DNA of 11,467 nucleotides from Microcaldota archaeon (GCA_021828345.1 JAJZJI010000034.1:1-11467); one strand, 5' to 3'. Positions 1 through 6,885 are shown, numbered from the stretch's first letter. The notes: generated by a model from the letters alone, not told the origin. A program made the numbers and translations.

Positions 1-1
1 T

Positions 2-577
2 AGGGATATGCTTACAAAAAAGTGGAAACTTAATCTTATCGTTGCAAAAAGCAAGATAAATAAGGAACTTTCAGGATTTAGTTGTTGCGGCTCAAATAAA
101 ACAGACGCGTTAAAGAAAGTTATGGCGGAGTATGGTTTTGACGCACTTATAGTATCTATAAGAAGAGACGAGCATGGAATAAGAAGCAAAGAGAGGTACA
201 TGAGTCCTAGAGATGAAAATTTTAAATGGAATTATAAAGAGCAGCCTACAGAATTATGGAATGATTATTCATCAAAACTAGATAATAAAGGACATATACG
301 CATCCATCCATTACTGGACTGGAACGAAATAGATATCTGGACATATACTAAAAAAGATAAAATTCCAATTAACCCTCTTTATATATCAAGGAATGGATAT
401 AGATATAGAAGTCTTGGATGTACAAGATGCACAATACCAATTAAATCTAATGCTAAAAATATCAATGACATAATAAAAGAGCTTTCGAATACTAAAATAG
501 AGGAAAGGTCTGGAAGACAACAGGATAAGGAAAAAGAATATGTTATGCAAAAGTTGAGAGCTTTAGGATATATGTGA
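2..577 (+). CDS. cysD: Sulfate adenylyltransferase subunit 2 (CysD), 5'-truncated by window edge
   Basis: This is the C-terminal part of the catalytic subunit of the two-subunit ATP sulfurylase, which makes APS from ATP and sulfate. The reading frame is open to the left window edge. The ATG at 8 falls where CysD proteins are already about 100 residues in, so it is probably internal and the true start lies outside. Counting from that Met, a conserved RRDE/SKERYMSPRD block lies at 52-69. A HPLLDW segment at 100-105 precedes an INPLY block at 121-125, and YRYRSLGC with a CxxC (C138, C141) follows. The end, about 168-189 (SGRQQDKE, then LRALGYM), matches the CysD C-terminus. The family belongs to the adenylyl-binding PAPS-reductase superfamily. 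Ten bases separate it from the cysN-like gene, so the two are almost certainly cotranscribed. A bare PAPS reductase is less likely, because of the tail and the partner gene. Confidence 0.85.
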   Translation, partial: RDMLTKKWKLNLIVAKSKINKELSGFSCCGSNKTDALKKVMAEYGFDALIVSIRRDEHGIRSKERYMSPRDENFKWNYKEQPTELWNDYSSKLDNKGHIRIHPLLDWNEIDIWTYTKKDKIPINPLYISRNGYRYRSLGCTRCTIPIKSNAKNINDIIKELSNTKIEERSGRQQDKEKEYVMQKLRALGYM

Positions 578-578
578 T

Positions 579-582
579 GGTG
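579..582 (+). promoter_or_regulatory. Ribosome binding site of cysN-like gene
   Basis: GGTG followed by TTTTA and then ATG at 588. The core pairs with the archaeal 16S anti-Shine-Dalgarno end. The same GGTG-TTT arrangement recurs before rpl34e and rpl14e, which supports all three starts. Confidence 0.6.
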
Positions 583-587
583 TTTTA

Positions 588-1796
588 ATGAAAATAAATA
601 GAGTGACTATGTTGGGTCACAAGGACCATGGAAAATCAACTCTAATAGGCAATTTATTGCTTTCGACTGACTCGATAAGCAAAGAACGTATAGATGAAGC
701 TAAAGAAATAAGTAAAAAACTAGGAAAACCATTTGAGCCAGGATTTTTGTTAGATAGTTTTTATGAAGAACGAAGAGAGGGACTCACAATAGATACCACA
801 AGAACCCAAATTAAATATAAAAATAAAGCATTTGAATTTATTGACGTGCCAGGACATGAAGAATTAATAGGCAATATGATGAGTGGTGCGTCATATGCGA
901 AAACTGCGATATTAATGGTTTCGGCAAAGCAGGATGAAGGCATACGCGAACAATCAAGAAGACATATTTTCCTTGCAAGAATGTTTGGTATTTCAAATAT
1001 AATAGTAGCTGTAAACAAAATGGATGCCATAAATTATAATGAACATATATTTAATAACATAAAAAACAGCTTGTTGAATTTTATCCAAAAAATAGGTTAT
1101 AAACATATAGCATTTGTACCGATATCCGCTTATGGAAATGAAAATCTTATAAAAAGCTCTGATAATATGAAATGGTATAACAATGGACCACTCATGGATA
1201 TACTATTAAAATTTATACAGGATGATTCAAATGCATCTGGAAAATATGGCAGCGCATTAATATTAGGTTATATTGATAATGATAAAAAAAATATATTATC
1301 TTCTAGAATAGTATCAGGAACTGTAAAAAATGGAAGGTATATGATTGTACCTAAAAATAAATATTGTAAAATAAATAAAATTATTGCGCGTGGAAAAAAA
1401 GTGAAAAATTCATTTTATGGAGACAACCCGCTCATATATATCAATAACGAAATAAGTGATAATGTACGCGGCATGGTTATAACAAATGAAAAAGATAAGG
1501 TAAAAGCACAACGTAATTTTAATTCCCTTATCTTTGTGGTTAACGAATTTAAAGGAAATTTGTTTTTAAGGTTCAATGGCATAGACATAAAATGTAAAAA
1601 TTTGAGCATAAAAGAAGTGATAGATTTGGAGGGCGTAGGAACTAAAAGGTCTGGTATTATGCCGTTAGAATTTGGCTCTGCGCACATTGTATTGGAAAAA
1701 CCCATTGCAGCATCAAAATTTGATGATATTGAAGAATTAGGGCGTTTTACAATATACTCAAATAACAAGTTTGTAGGTATTGGAATACTAAACTGA
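588..1796 (+). CDS. cysN: CysN-like GTPase, sulfate adenylyltransferase subunit 1
   Basis: This translation-factor-family GTPase of 402 residues regulates CysD, coupling GTP hydrolysis to APS synthesis. The G domain is complete: P-loop GHKDHGKS at 10-17, switch I GLTIDTT at 65-71 with T67, DVPGH at 86-90, NKMD at 143-146 and ISA at 179-181. The SRRHIF stretch after the G3 motif is typical of CysN rather than EF-1A. Residues from about 215 to 300 and 305 to 402 fit the two beta-barrel domains, ending in an LGRFTIY/GIGIL strand pair like other CysN and EF-Tu relatives. It is somewhat shorter than E. coli CysN (about 475) and has no fused APS kinase. The start is supported by GGTG at 579-582, five bases before the ATG. 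The stop directly abuts the convergent gene. A divergent EF-1A or SelB-like factor is the alternative, but the cysD neighbour favours CysN. Confidence 0.82.
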   Translation: MKINRVTMLGHKDHGKSTLIGNLLLSTDSISKERIDEAKEISKKLGKPFEPGFLLDSFYEERREGLTIDTTRTQIKYKNKAFEFIDVPGHEELIGNMMSGASYAKTAILMVSAKQDEGIREQSRRHIFLARMFGISNIIVAVNKMDAINYNEHIFNNIKNSLLNFIQKIGYKHIAFVPISAYGNENLIKSSDNMKWYNNGPLMDILLKFIQDDSNASGKYGSALILGYIDNDKKNILSSRIVSGTVKNGRYMIVPKNKYCKINKIIARGKKVKNSFYGDNPLIYINNEISDNVRGMVITNEKDKVKAQRNFNSLIFVVNEFKGNLFLRFNGIDIKCKNLSIKEVIDLEGVGTKRSGIMPLEFGSAHIVLEKPIAASKFDDIEELGRFTIYSNNKFVGIGILN

Positions 1797-2990
1797 CTAG
1801 AATTTTCTTTTTATAACTTTATCATATTTTTTTATTAGTTTTTTATTTATACCAACCTTATTGTATAAATTTGCGGGTATGCTAAAGCTCTCAGACTTTA
1901 CATGTTTTGAATTTATATGTTTTTGTGGATTTTCCACGCCTTCGATTATGCCCAAAAGCATTTTTGGTATATTTATCAATGTTTGATAATCTTTAGACTC
2001 TTGAGTAAACTTTTTTGGAAGCATTATTGCAAGCGGCACTTTTATTACTTCATCATATAGGACGGTTCCATGCCCTACAAAACCATTTTCACCTAAAGAT
2101 TGACCATGATCTGATGTTAATATAATAATCTGATCATCCCCATATGATTCTATAATATGCTCAACCATTTCAAAAGCATATGAATAACTAAGCCTTGCAC
2201 CTTTTTTATATAACTTTTTCCACTTTTTTATATTTTTTTCACTTGGAGGATTTGTCATGAATGGAGTAGACCAATCGAAATCTTTTGATTTTTTCCCAAT
2301 ATATGGATCATGAGCTTCCATTATATTGACAAGAAGAAAAAAGGGTTTTTTGAATTTTAGGCTTTTAACACGCTCGACTATTTTTTTGCCACCCTTCTCT
2401 AATGGCCAACCATCAATAAATTTTGCCTTTGCTTTTTTAAGCAGGGCTTTTGGAGTAAGCTTAATGGAACTTGAAATCGCTTCAAAGAGAAGATTCGGAT
2501 TCTCCTTTAATAGTACTTTGGATATTTTTAATATATTATTTCCATACATATTCCTATATTTTGATATTTTTGGTTTTATTTCTTTTGATACCTCTATAAC
2601 ACTGCCAAATACATCGGTAAAATAAGATTCCTCGTAAAAATCATCAAATTCATCGAATCCATAAATAGGATGCACGTATGGATTTGCTGATATGCAATGG
2701 GTTTCATAACCTATAGCTTTAAACTTCGATACTATTGTGCTTTTCTTTAATTTTATTTCACTTATATTAAGACTTTTTATACTCTTTGTCTCATGTGCAA
2801 AATGTTCGCTAGGATAAAGACCTGTCAAAAGAGACGCATGCGAAGGAAGAGTCCATGAAGATGGAGCTATGCAATTATCATAAATAAAAAATTCGCCGAT
2901 ATTTGAAAGAGGCATACGCCGATGTATATCAACGAAAGCATCATATCTTAATGTGTCCATAACAATTATAGACACATTATATTTCTCCAT
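1797..2990 (-). CDS. Sulfatase-fold (alkaline phosphatase superfamily) hydrolase or transferase with Thr at the nucleophile position
   Basis: This 397-residue cytosolic-looking protein has no signal peptide or membrane segment. It has the sulfatase fold: MDTLRYD at 11-17 with metal ligand D12, SSWTLPSHASLLTG at 44-57, EAHDPY at 225-230 and TSDHGQSLGENG at 292-303 with D294 and H295. GHG at 307-309 follows, with H307 the likely further metal ligand. True sulfatases have C/S-x-P-S-R at the active site, where Cys or Ser becomes formylglycine. Here the aligned residue is T47 in TLPSH. That resembles the Thr nucleophile of phosphotransferases such as LtaS, so a phosphoester hydrolase or phosphoryl-transfer role is at least as likely as sulfate ester cleavage. 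The substrate is unknown. The C-terminus is Lys-rich. It lies 18 bp downstream of the SSB gene on the same strand and is probably cotranscribed with it. No clear Shine-Dalgarno sequence is seen. Confidence 0.85.
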   Translation of the reverse strand: MEKYNVSIIVMDTLRYDAFVDIHRRMPLSNIGEFFIYDNCIAPSSWTLPSHASLLTGLYPSEHFAHETKSIKSLNISEIKLKKSTIVSKFKAIGYETHCISANPYVHPIYGFDEFDDFYEESYFTDVFGSVIEVSKEIKPKISKYRNMYGNNILKISKVLLKENPNLLFEAISSSIKLTPKALLKKAKAKFIDGWPLEKGGKKIVERVKSLKFKKPFFLLVNIMEAHDPYIGKKSKDFDWSTPFMTNPPSEKNIKKWKKLYKKGARLSYSYAFEMVEHIIESYGDDQIIILTSDHGQSLGENGFVGHGTVLYDEVIKVPLAIMLPKKFTQESKDYQTLINIPKMLLGIIEGVENPQKHINSKHVKSESFSIPANLYNKVGINKKLIKKYDKVIKRKF

Positions 2991-3008
2991 AAAAAATCAT
3001 ATAGTGAA

Positions 3009-3368
3009 TTATTCCTCTGGAATTTCTTCTGCAGAATCATACTCTTCTGTTTCAGAAAGTTCCTCCTCTCCACTTGACTTCTCTATGACATTTATCTTAC
3101 CAAACTTACCAGATGAAAGCTGTGGTGAACCTCTAAATTCACTAACATAACCATTTGTTATCTCTATAAGATCCCCTTTTGAGACCTTTGATATATCATC
3201 ACCCCATAAGGACATCTGTATGCTTCCAGTCTCATCCTTCAATGTTATATTTGCAACACTCACACGTTTGCCATATTTAGTTACAACTTCTCTAGGATCA
3301 TCCTTTTTTGCTACTTTTGCCTGTATATTTACATTTGTGGCCCCTGCCTTCAATTCATTTATCTTCAT
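3009..3368 (-). CDS. ssb: Single-stranded DNA-binding protein, single OB fold (SsoSSB/SOSS-B type)
   Basis: This short 119-residue protein binds single-stranded DNA in replication and repair. Residues 3-95 form one OB fold: LKAGATNVN at 6-14, a KDETGSIQMSLWGD strand pair at 44-57, and KGDLIEITNGYVSEFRG at 64-80. By alignment from memory, the DNA-stacking aromatics W56, W75 and F79 of Sulfolobus SSB correspond to W55, Y74 and F78. Residues 96-119 are an acidic, disordered-looking tail rich in Glu and Asp, as in SSBs that recruit partners. There is no second OB fold and no zinc finger, so it is not a multidomain RPA. The start is fixed by AGGTGA at 3373-3378 on the minus strand. It heads a likely two-gene unit with the sulfatase-fold gene. 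Why those two would be coupled is unclear. Confidence 0.85.
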   Translation of the reverse strand: MKINELKAGATNVNIQAKVAKKDDPREVVTKYGKRVSVANITLKDETGSIQMSLWGDDISKVSKGDLIEITNGYVSEFRGSPQLSSGKFGKINVIEKSSGEEELSETEEYDSAEEIPEE

Positions 3369-3372
3369 ATTT

Positions 3373-3378
3373 TCACCT
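3373..3378 (-). promoter_or_regulatory. Shine-Dalgarno site of ssb
   Basis: On the minus strand AGGTGA sits four bases before the ATG at 3368. The eleven bases AAGGTGAAAAT directly before this ATG are identical to those before the thermosome ATG at 6981. Confidence 0.65.
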
Positions 3379-3407
3379 TAACTAGAAAGACAATATTTCA
3401 TTTAAAC

Positions 3408-3420
3408 ATATAAATATAAA
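3408..3420 (-). promoter_or_regulatory. Putative TATA box for ssb and the sulfatase-fold gene
   Basis: The minus strand reads TTTATATTTATAT. Transcription would begin about 25 bases further on, near 3385-3390, leaving a leader of about 20 bases that contains the Shine-Dalgarno site. The whole gap is AT-rich, so specificity is modest. Confidence 0.45.
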
Positions 3421-3466
3421 AAAGGTTGTATTCCTTTTAATAGTATTCTGCAATTAAATGACATTG

Positions 3467-3474
3467 TATATAAA
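3467..3474 (+). promoter_or_regulatory. Putative TATA box for the glycosyltransferase operon
   Basis: TATATAAA lies about 50 bp before the ATG at 3521, placing the start of transcription near 3495-3500. It faces away from the ssb promoter in the 152-bp divergent gap 3369-3520. Nothing else is seen in that gap. Confidence 0.45.
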
Positions 3475-3520
3475 TATGTTACATTTAGGTATTGTTAAAA
3501 TAAATATTTGGTAGTTTATA

Positions 3521-4669
3521 ATGGAGATATCAGTATTAAACCCGTTCTTTTACCCATATGGTGGTGGAACAGAAAATGTATTGCTAGAAATTTATAGAAG
3601 GCTTGCAAAAAAACATAATATAACTATAATATCCGGTTCTTTAAAAGATAATCAGAAAACAACATGCGATGAAATATTTGGAATTAAGATAATCAGATTA
3701 AAAGCGCACTACATAAGCATACCTGGAGCTCCATTACCTTTTTTAAGAATGGAGGATTTAAATAAAACAATCCTAAATGAACATTCTGATATATACCATA
3801 TAAATAACAGATACCAATATTTTATGAATAATGTGAAAACAATAGCATCTATAAATAAAAAGATTGTACTTACAATACACAACTCCTTGCCAAAAAACAT
3901 AGATTTTGCAACTGATATTGCTGCGCTTTTTTATGATAAATTTGAGGGAAGAAAAGTAATGCATGCAGCCAATGCTATAACGTGCGTATCAAAATACGCT
4001 ATGACTGTCACAATTCCGCAAATAGATAAGCAAAAATCTTCTGTGATATACAATGGAATAGACTATAACAGATATAAAAAAAGAGAAAAGAACAATGAAA
4101 TGGTATCAAATATAATAGATAAAAACAACTTGGATGGATTTGTCATATTCAATAACGGACGGCTTGTCACACAAAAAGGTCAAGTATATCTTATTTATGC
4201 ATTCAAAGAATTTGTTAAAAAACATGATGCTAAACTTCTAATCGTTGGTAATGGACCACTTAAAAATAACATATTACATCTCATAAAAAAATTAAAATTA
4301 GAAAACAAAGTAATTCTTACAGGAGGTTTACGAGAGGATATAATGCCTTATTATTACAATGCATCTGACATGTTTGTACTTCCATCCCTTTATGAACCGT
4401 TTGGAATGGCATTGATAGAAAGTTTATCAAGTGAACTGCCAACAATAGCAACTAAAATAGGAGGGATACCAGAAATAATGGGGAATAATGGATTATACAT
4501 TAAACCAAACAGCCATATTGATATTTATAATAAAATGACTTATGCATATAAGCAAATAGATGTTATGGGTAAAAAATCAGAAGAGGCAAGAAAACGAATA
4601 ATTAAAAAGTTTGACTGGAATCTTATATCTAAAAAATATGAATCATTATTTTATGACTTAGTTAAGTGA
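3521..4669 (+). CDS. GT4-type (group 1, GT-B fold) glycosyltransferase
   Basis: This 382-residue transferase probably moves a sugar from a nucleotide donor to a lipid, glycan or other acceptor at the cytoplasmic membrane face. The N-terminal Rossmann half begins with NPFFYPYGGGTE at 7-18, the glycine-rich acceptor-side loop of GT4 enzymes. The linker region contains VIYNGID at 175-181. The C-terminal half has NNGRLVTQKG at 211-220, where R214 and K219 occupy the usual donor-phosphate positions. VGNGPL at 242-247 and the retaining-GT signature EPFGMALIE at 292-300 follow, then TKIGGIPE at 311-318. There is no membrane helix. The donor and acceptor cannot be told from sequence. Only 4 bp separate its stop from the flippase-like gene, so coordinated surface or lipid glycan assembly is a fair inference. 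The start follows a TATA-like promoter. Confidence 0.9.
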   Translation: MEISVLNPFFYPYGGGTENVLLEIYRRLAKKHNITIISGSLKDNQKTTCDEIFGIKIIRLKAHYISIPGAPLPFLRMEDLNKTILNEHSDIYHINNRYQYFMNNVKTIASINKKIVLTIHNSLPKNIDFATDIAALFYDKFEGRKVMHAANAITCVSKYAMTVTIPQIDKQKSSVIYNGIDYNRYKKREKNNEMVSNIIDKNNLDGFVIFNNGRLVTQKGQVYLIYAFKEFVKKHDAKLLIVGNGPLKNNILHLIKKLKLENKVILTGGLREDIMPYYYNASDMFVLPSLYEPFGMALIESLSSELPTIATKIGGIPEIMGNNGLYIKPNSHIDIYNKMTYAYKQIDVMGKKSEEARKRIIKKFDWNLISKKYESLFYDLVK

Positions 4670-4673
4670 TGTT

Positions 4674-5696
4674 TTGATTAAAAGAAAAAAGGAGCGTATT
4701 TGGGACAGAATTGCTAGTAAAAAGAAATTTAGTAAAAAGGATTACTTTAATTTAACGCGTGCAATAATGATTATTGTCGCTGCGCTTATGGTAGTAAGTT
4801 TTGCTGTCTTTTTTGCGATCGCATACTTTTCAAATGGAGGTATAGATAAAGTATTCACTTACATGCTAACTGCGAATGGCATTATTTACATGCTTGCATT
4901 TTTATTTGAATTTCTTAGCATTTTCATAAGATTTTTCAAATGGGAATATTATATGAAAGTGCTTGGAATTGATATACCGATATTCAAAAATTTTATGATA
5001 TATTTATCGCTCTACGCAATGAATTTAACCCCTGGAAAGATAGGAAGAGTTGTATCTGCATATTCTATAAATAAGGTATCCAAACATAAATTGTTCGGAC
5101 TTCTACCTATAGTAAGCTTTGATATATTCACCGATTTCTTAGGGTATGTTCTTCTTAGCTTAATATTGGTCATAATTTTCCCATCATATCTGCCAATATT
5201 AATACCAATAGATGTTATAATGCTTCTGCCATTTAGCTTTATAATAAGTCCATGGCTATTTAACATAATAAAAAAGAAAGTATTTCGTGGTAGATTTTCT
5301 GAAATATTTGCCTTTTATGGGGATGAGTATTTTGCTGCGCAAAGTAAATTAAACAACAAAAAGGTTTATCTTATATCTGCTATATTTACATTGCCAGCAG
5401 CAGTAATGACTTCACTATCAGTATATTTTACAACACAAGCACTTGGCATACATTCTGATGTGCTTAAAAGCATTTTGATATATGTAGTATCCGCTATGGT
5501 CGGAATAGCATCATTAATACCTGGCACGATAGGATCAGCAGATTTAACAATGACTACACTTATTGCAAATAACTTTAATGTGGTAAATACATTAAGCGCT
5601 GCTGCAACAATAATGATACGTGTTTCAACACTATGGTTTGGAGTCATATTAGGTACAATATTCCTATTTTATACATTTAGATATTGGAAAAAATAG
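4674..5696 (+). CDS. Flippase-like multi-spanning membrane protein (UPF0104/LPG_synthase_TM, AglD-like)
   Basis: This 340-residue integral membrane protein has a basic N-terminus and about seven or eight hydrophobic segments, roughly at 29-51, 66-86, 105-118, 142-170, 172-195, 231-255, 263-285 and 305-335. The family marks are an RFFKW turn at 86-90, NLTPGKIGR at 117-125, and a second PG motif, SLIPGTIGSAD, at 280-290. Relatives include the transmembrane part of lysylphosphatidylglycerol synthase and archaeal AglD, which acts with dolichol-linked sugars. The usual TPGxxGE glutamate is replaced by R125, and the second PGGxGxxE motif ends in D290. The start is TTG at 4674, because the nearby ATG at 4669 is out of frame and closes at once. 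A GTGATG stretch just upstream may act as the ribosome site, giving coupling to the glycosyltransferase. Confidence 0.8.
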   Translation: MIKRKKERIWDRIASKKKFSKKDYFNLTRAIMIIVAALMVVSFAVFFAIAYFSNGGIDKVFTYMLTANGIIYMLAFLFEFLSIFIRFFKWEYYMKVLGIDIPIFKNFMIYLSLYAMNLTPGKIGRVVSAYSINKVSKHKLFGLLPIVSFDIFTDFLGYVLLSLILVIIFPSYLPILIPIDVIMLLPFSFIISPWLFNIIKKKVFRGRFSEIFAFYGDEYFAAQSKLNNKKVYLISAIFTLPAAVMTSLSVYFTTQALGIHSDVLKSILIYVVSAMVGIASLIPGTIGSADLTMTTLIANNFNVVNTLSAAATIMIRVSTLWFGVILGTIFLFYTFRYWKK

Positions 5697-5701
5697 TAAG
5701 A

Positions 5702-5709
5702 TATAAATT
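5702..5709 (+). promoter_or_regulatory. Putative TATA box for the mrp-type gene
   Basis: TATAAATT is centred about 28 bp before the ATG at 5733, and no GGTG-like site follows. This is the geometry expected of a leaderless archaeal transcript. Confidence 0.45.
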
Positions 5710-5725
5710 AGTATTAACACATAAA

Positions 5726-5738
5726 TGTCATCATGACA
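5726..5738 (+). repeat. Perfect 13-bp palindrome over the mrp start codon
   Basis: TGTCAT-C-ATGACA is a perfect inverted repeat whose right arm contains the ATG at 5733. It covers the predicted leaderless transcription start, a position where a bound repressor could block initiation. An arm of six can arise by chance in a window of this size. Confidence 0.4.
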
Positions 5739-6539
5739 GACGATTCGGAACAACATAACAATAATCCTAATACGATGCATCCATCATTTGCAAATGTGAT
5801 AAAAAGAAAGGAAAGTATCAAAAACAACCTCAATTCTATAAAACATAAAATAGGTATATACAGCGCAAAGGGAGGAGTAGGAAAAACAACAACAGCGATA
5901 AATATTGCTTATACACTTAGTAAAAGAGGGTTTAAAGTAGGCTTATTAGATGCGGATATAGACTGTCCTAATTTAACGGTTTTTTTAGGCATAACAGATA
6001 TGATGAATATAGAACATATGCCGCTTATTCCATTAATTAAGGATGGCATAAAAATAGCTTCAACAGCAATGCTTGTAGACGATACTAAAAAACCCATAAT
6101 ATGGAGAGGTCCAATAATAGTAAAGATGCTTTATGATTTTTTTGAGAATACAGAATGGGGAGAATTAGATTATTTAATAATAGATTTACCGCCAGGCACA
6201 TCCGATGCACCTCTAACCATAATGCAGGTACTTGATATGGATGGGTTTATAATAGTCACAACAGATCATAAGATAGGTGCATTGAACTCTGTTAGATCAG
6301 GACTTATGGCAAAACGATTGGGCAAATCCATTATAGGTATAATTGCAAACATGACTAAGGAGAATGGAACTAGCGAACATGTGAATTATGTGTGTGCTAA
6401 TTTAGGTGTTGAACTCTTAGGTAGCATACCATTTGACAAAAATATAGAGGATATGAGTAATGGATCAGACGTAGCTGTGTTAAATAACCAGAAAATATAT
6501 GAGTTATATGCCAATATCGTTGAAAAAGTAATTAGTTAA
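5733..6539 (+). CDS. Mrp/NBP35-type P-loop ATPase (ApbC family), lacking the C-terminal CxxC
   Basis: This 268-residue deviant-Walker ATPase belongs to the Mrp/Nbp35 branch, whose members carry and insert Fe-S clusters in the cytosol. After an Asn-rich N-terminal extension (1-36) come GIYSAKGGVGKTT at 41-53 with signature lysine K46, DADID at 73-77, the Mrp-specific IWRGP at 123-127, and DYLIIDLPPGTSD at 146-158. Normal Mrp proteins have a VCPxCG segment between about 205 and 225, which provides cysteines for the bridging cluster. Here the corresponding stretch runs from ANMTKENG to LGVELLG with only one cysteine, C221. The sole other cysteine is C78. It may therefore be a non-canonical carrier or a regulatory paralogue. 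MinD-type ParA proteins lack the WRGP and DLPPGTSD combination, so Mrp is preferred. Its 3' end overlaps the RNHCP gene by 8 bp. Confidence 0.85.
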   Translation: MTDDSEQHNNNPNTMHPSFANVIKRKESIKNNLNSIKHKIGIYSAKGGVGKTTTAINIAYTLSKRGFKVGLLDADIDCPNLTVFLGITDMMNIEHMPLIPLIKDGIKIASTAMLVDDTKKPIIWRGPIIVKMLYDFFENTEWGELDYLIIDLPPGTSDAPLTIMQVLDMDGFIIVTTDHKIGALNSVRSGLMAKRLGKSIIGIIANMTKENGTSEHVNYVCANLGVELLGSIPFDKNIEDMSNGSDVAVLNNQKIYELYANIVEKVIS

Positions 6540-6840
6540 TGACTTTTGATGAGAGTGTCATAAGTAATTCATTATTATCGTTAGATGCCGCCTTAACCTT
6601 CTTTTTAATATGACATTTTAAACATTCATAATAGATTGTGAATTGCCCATTTTTATATGTTGATTGGAACGGTAACATATTACCCATACACGTAGAGAGC
6701 CTATCGCCAGGATGTATATCTACATGCTTGCTTGAAAGACATTTTGGACAATGATCAGTATACCCATTCCCATTCACCAAAAAATTGCAGTTATAACATT
6801 TGAAATCTTCTATTTTTCTGTAAAAATTTTTATTTGGCAT
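6532..6840 (-). CDS. RNHCP-domain zinc-ribbon protein
   Basis: This small 102-residue protein has three CxxC pairs (C15/C18, C31/C34, C73/C76) plus C51, enough for metal-binding knuckles. The centre, YTDHCPKCLSSKHVD at 27-41 and HPGDRLSTCMGNMLP at 43-57, matches the RNHCP domain, whose name comes from the RNHCP motif. The motif here reads TDHCP. I know of no defined biochemical function for the family, and nucleic-acid binding is only a guess from the zinc ribbon. The ATG at 6840 is preceded on the minus strand by a GAGGGA site ten bases away. It diverges from the thermosome gene and overlaps the mrp end tail to tail. Confidence 0.75.
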   Translation of the reverse strand: MPNKNFYRKIEDFKCYNCNFLVNGNGYTDHCPKCLSSKHVDIHPGDRLSTCMGNMLPFQSTYKNGQFTIYYECLKCHIKKKVKAASNDNNELLMTLSSKVIN

Positions 6841-6859
6841 GCTAACAAGTTCCCTCTTT

Positions 6860-6882
6860 AAAAGTAAAATATATATACTTTT
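6860..6882. repeat. Inverted repeat upstream of the RNHCP gene
   Basis: AAAAGTA at 6860-6866 and TACTTTT at 6876-6882 are perfect 7-bp arms around a 9-bp AT-only core. The site lies just before the RNHCP start, at its predicted transcription start, and could be an operator. The AT-rich setting lowers confidence. Confidence 0.35.
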
Positions 6883-6885
6883 TTA

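Noticed and set aside
8..10. ATG at 8 as the true start of cysD
   Set aside because: The frame stays open to the edge, and the conserved N-terminal third of CysD is missing, so the gene begins outside the window.
2326..2625. Plus-strand frame inside the sulfatase-fold gene
   Set aside because: Phe- and Ser-rich complement of a Lys/Glu-rich coding region. No ribosome site or homologue is recognisable.
3369..3520. Possible tRNA or small RNA in the 152-bp divergent gap
   Set aside because: No cloverleaf, GC-rich stem or T-loop motif is visible, and the AT-rich bases are explained by two divergent promoters.
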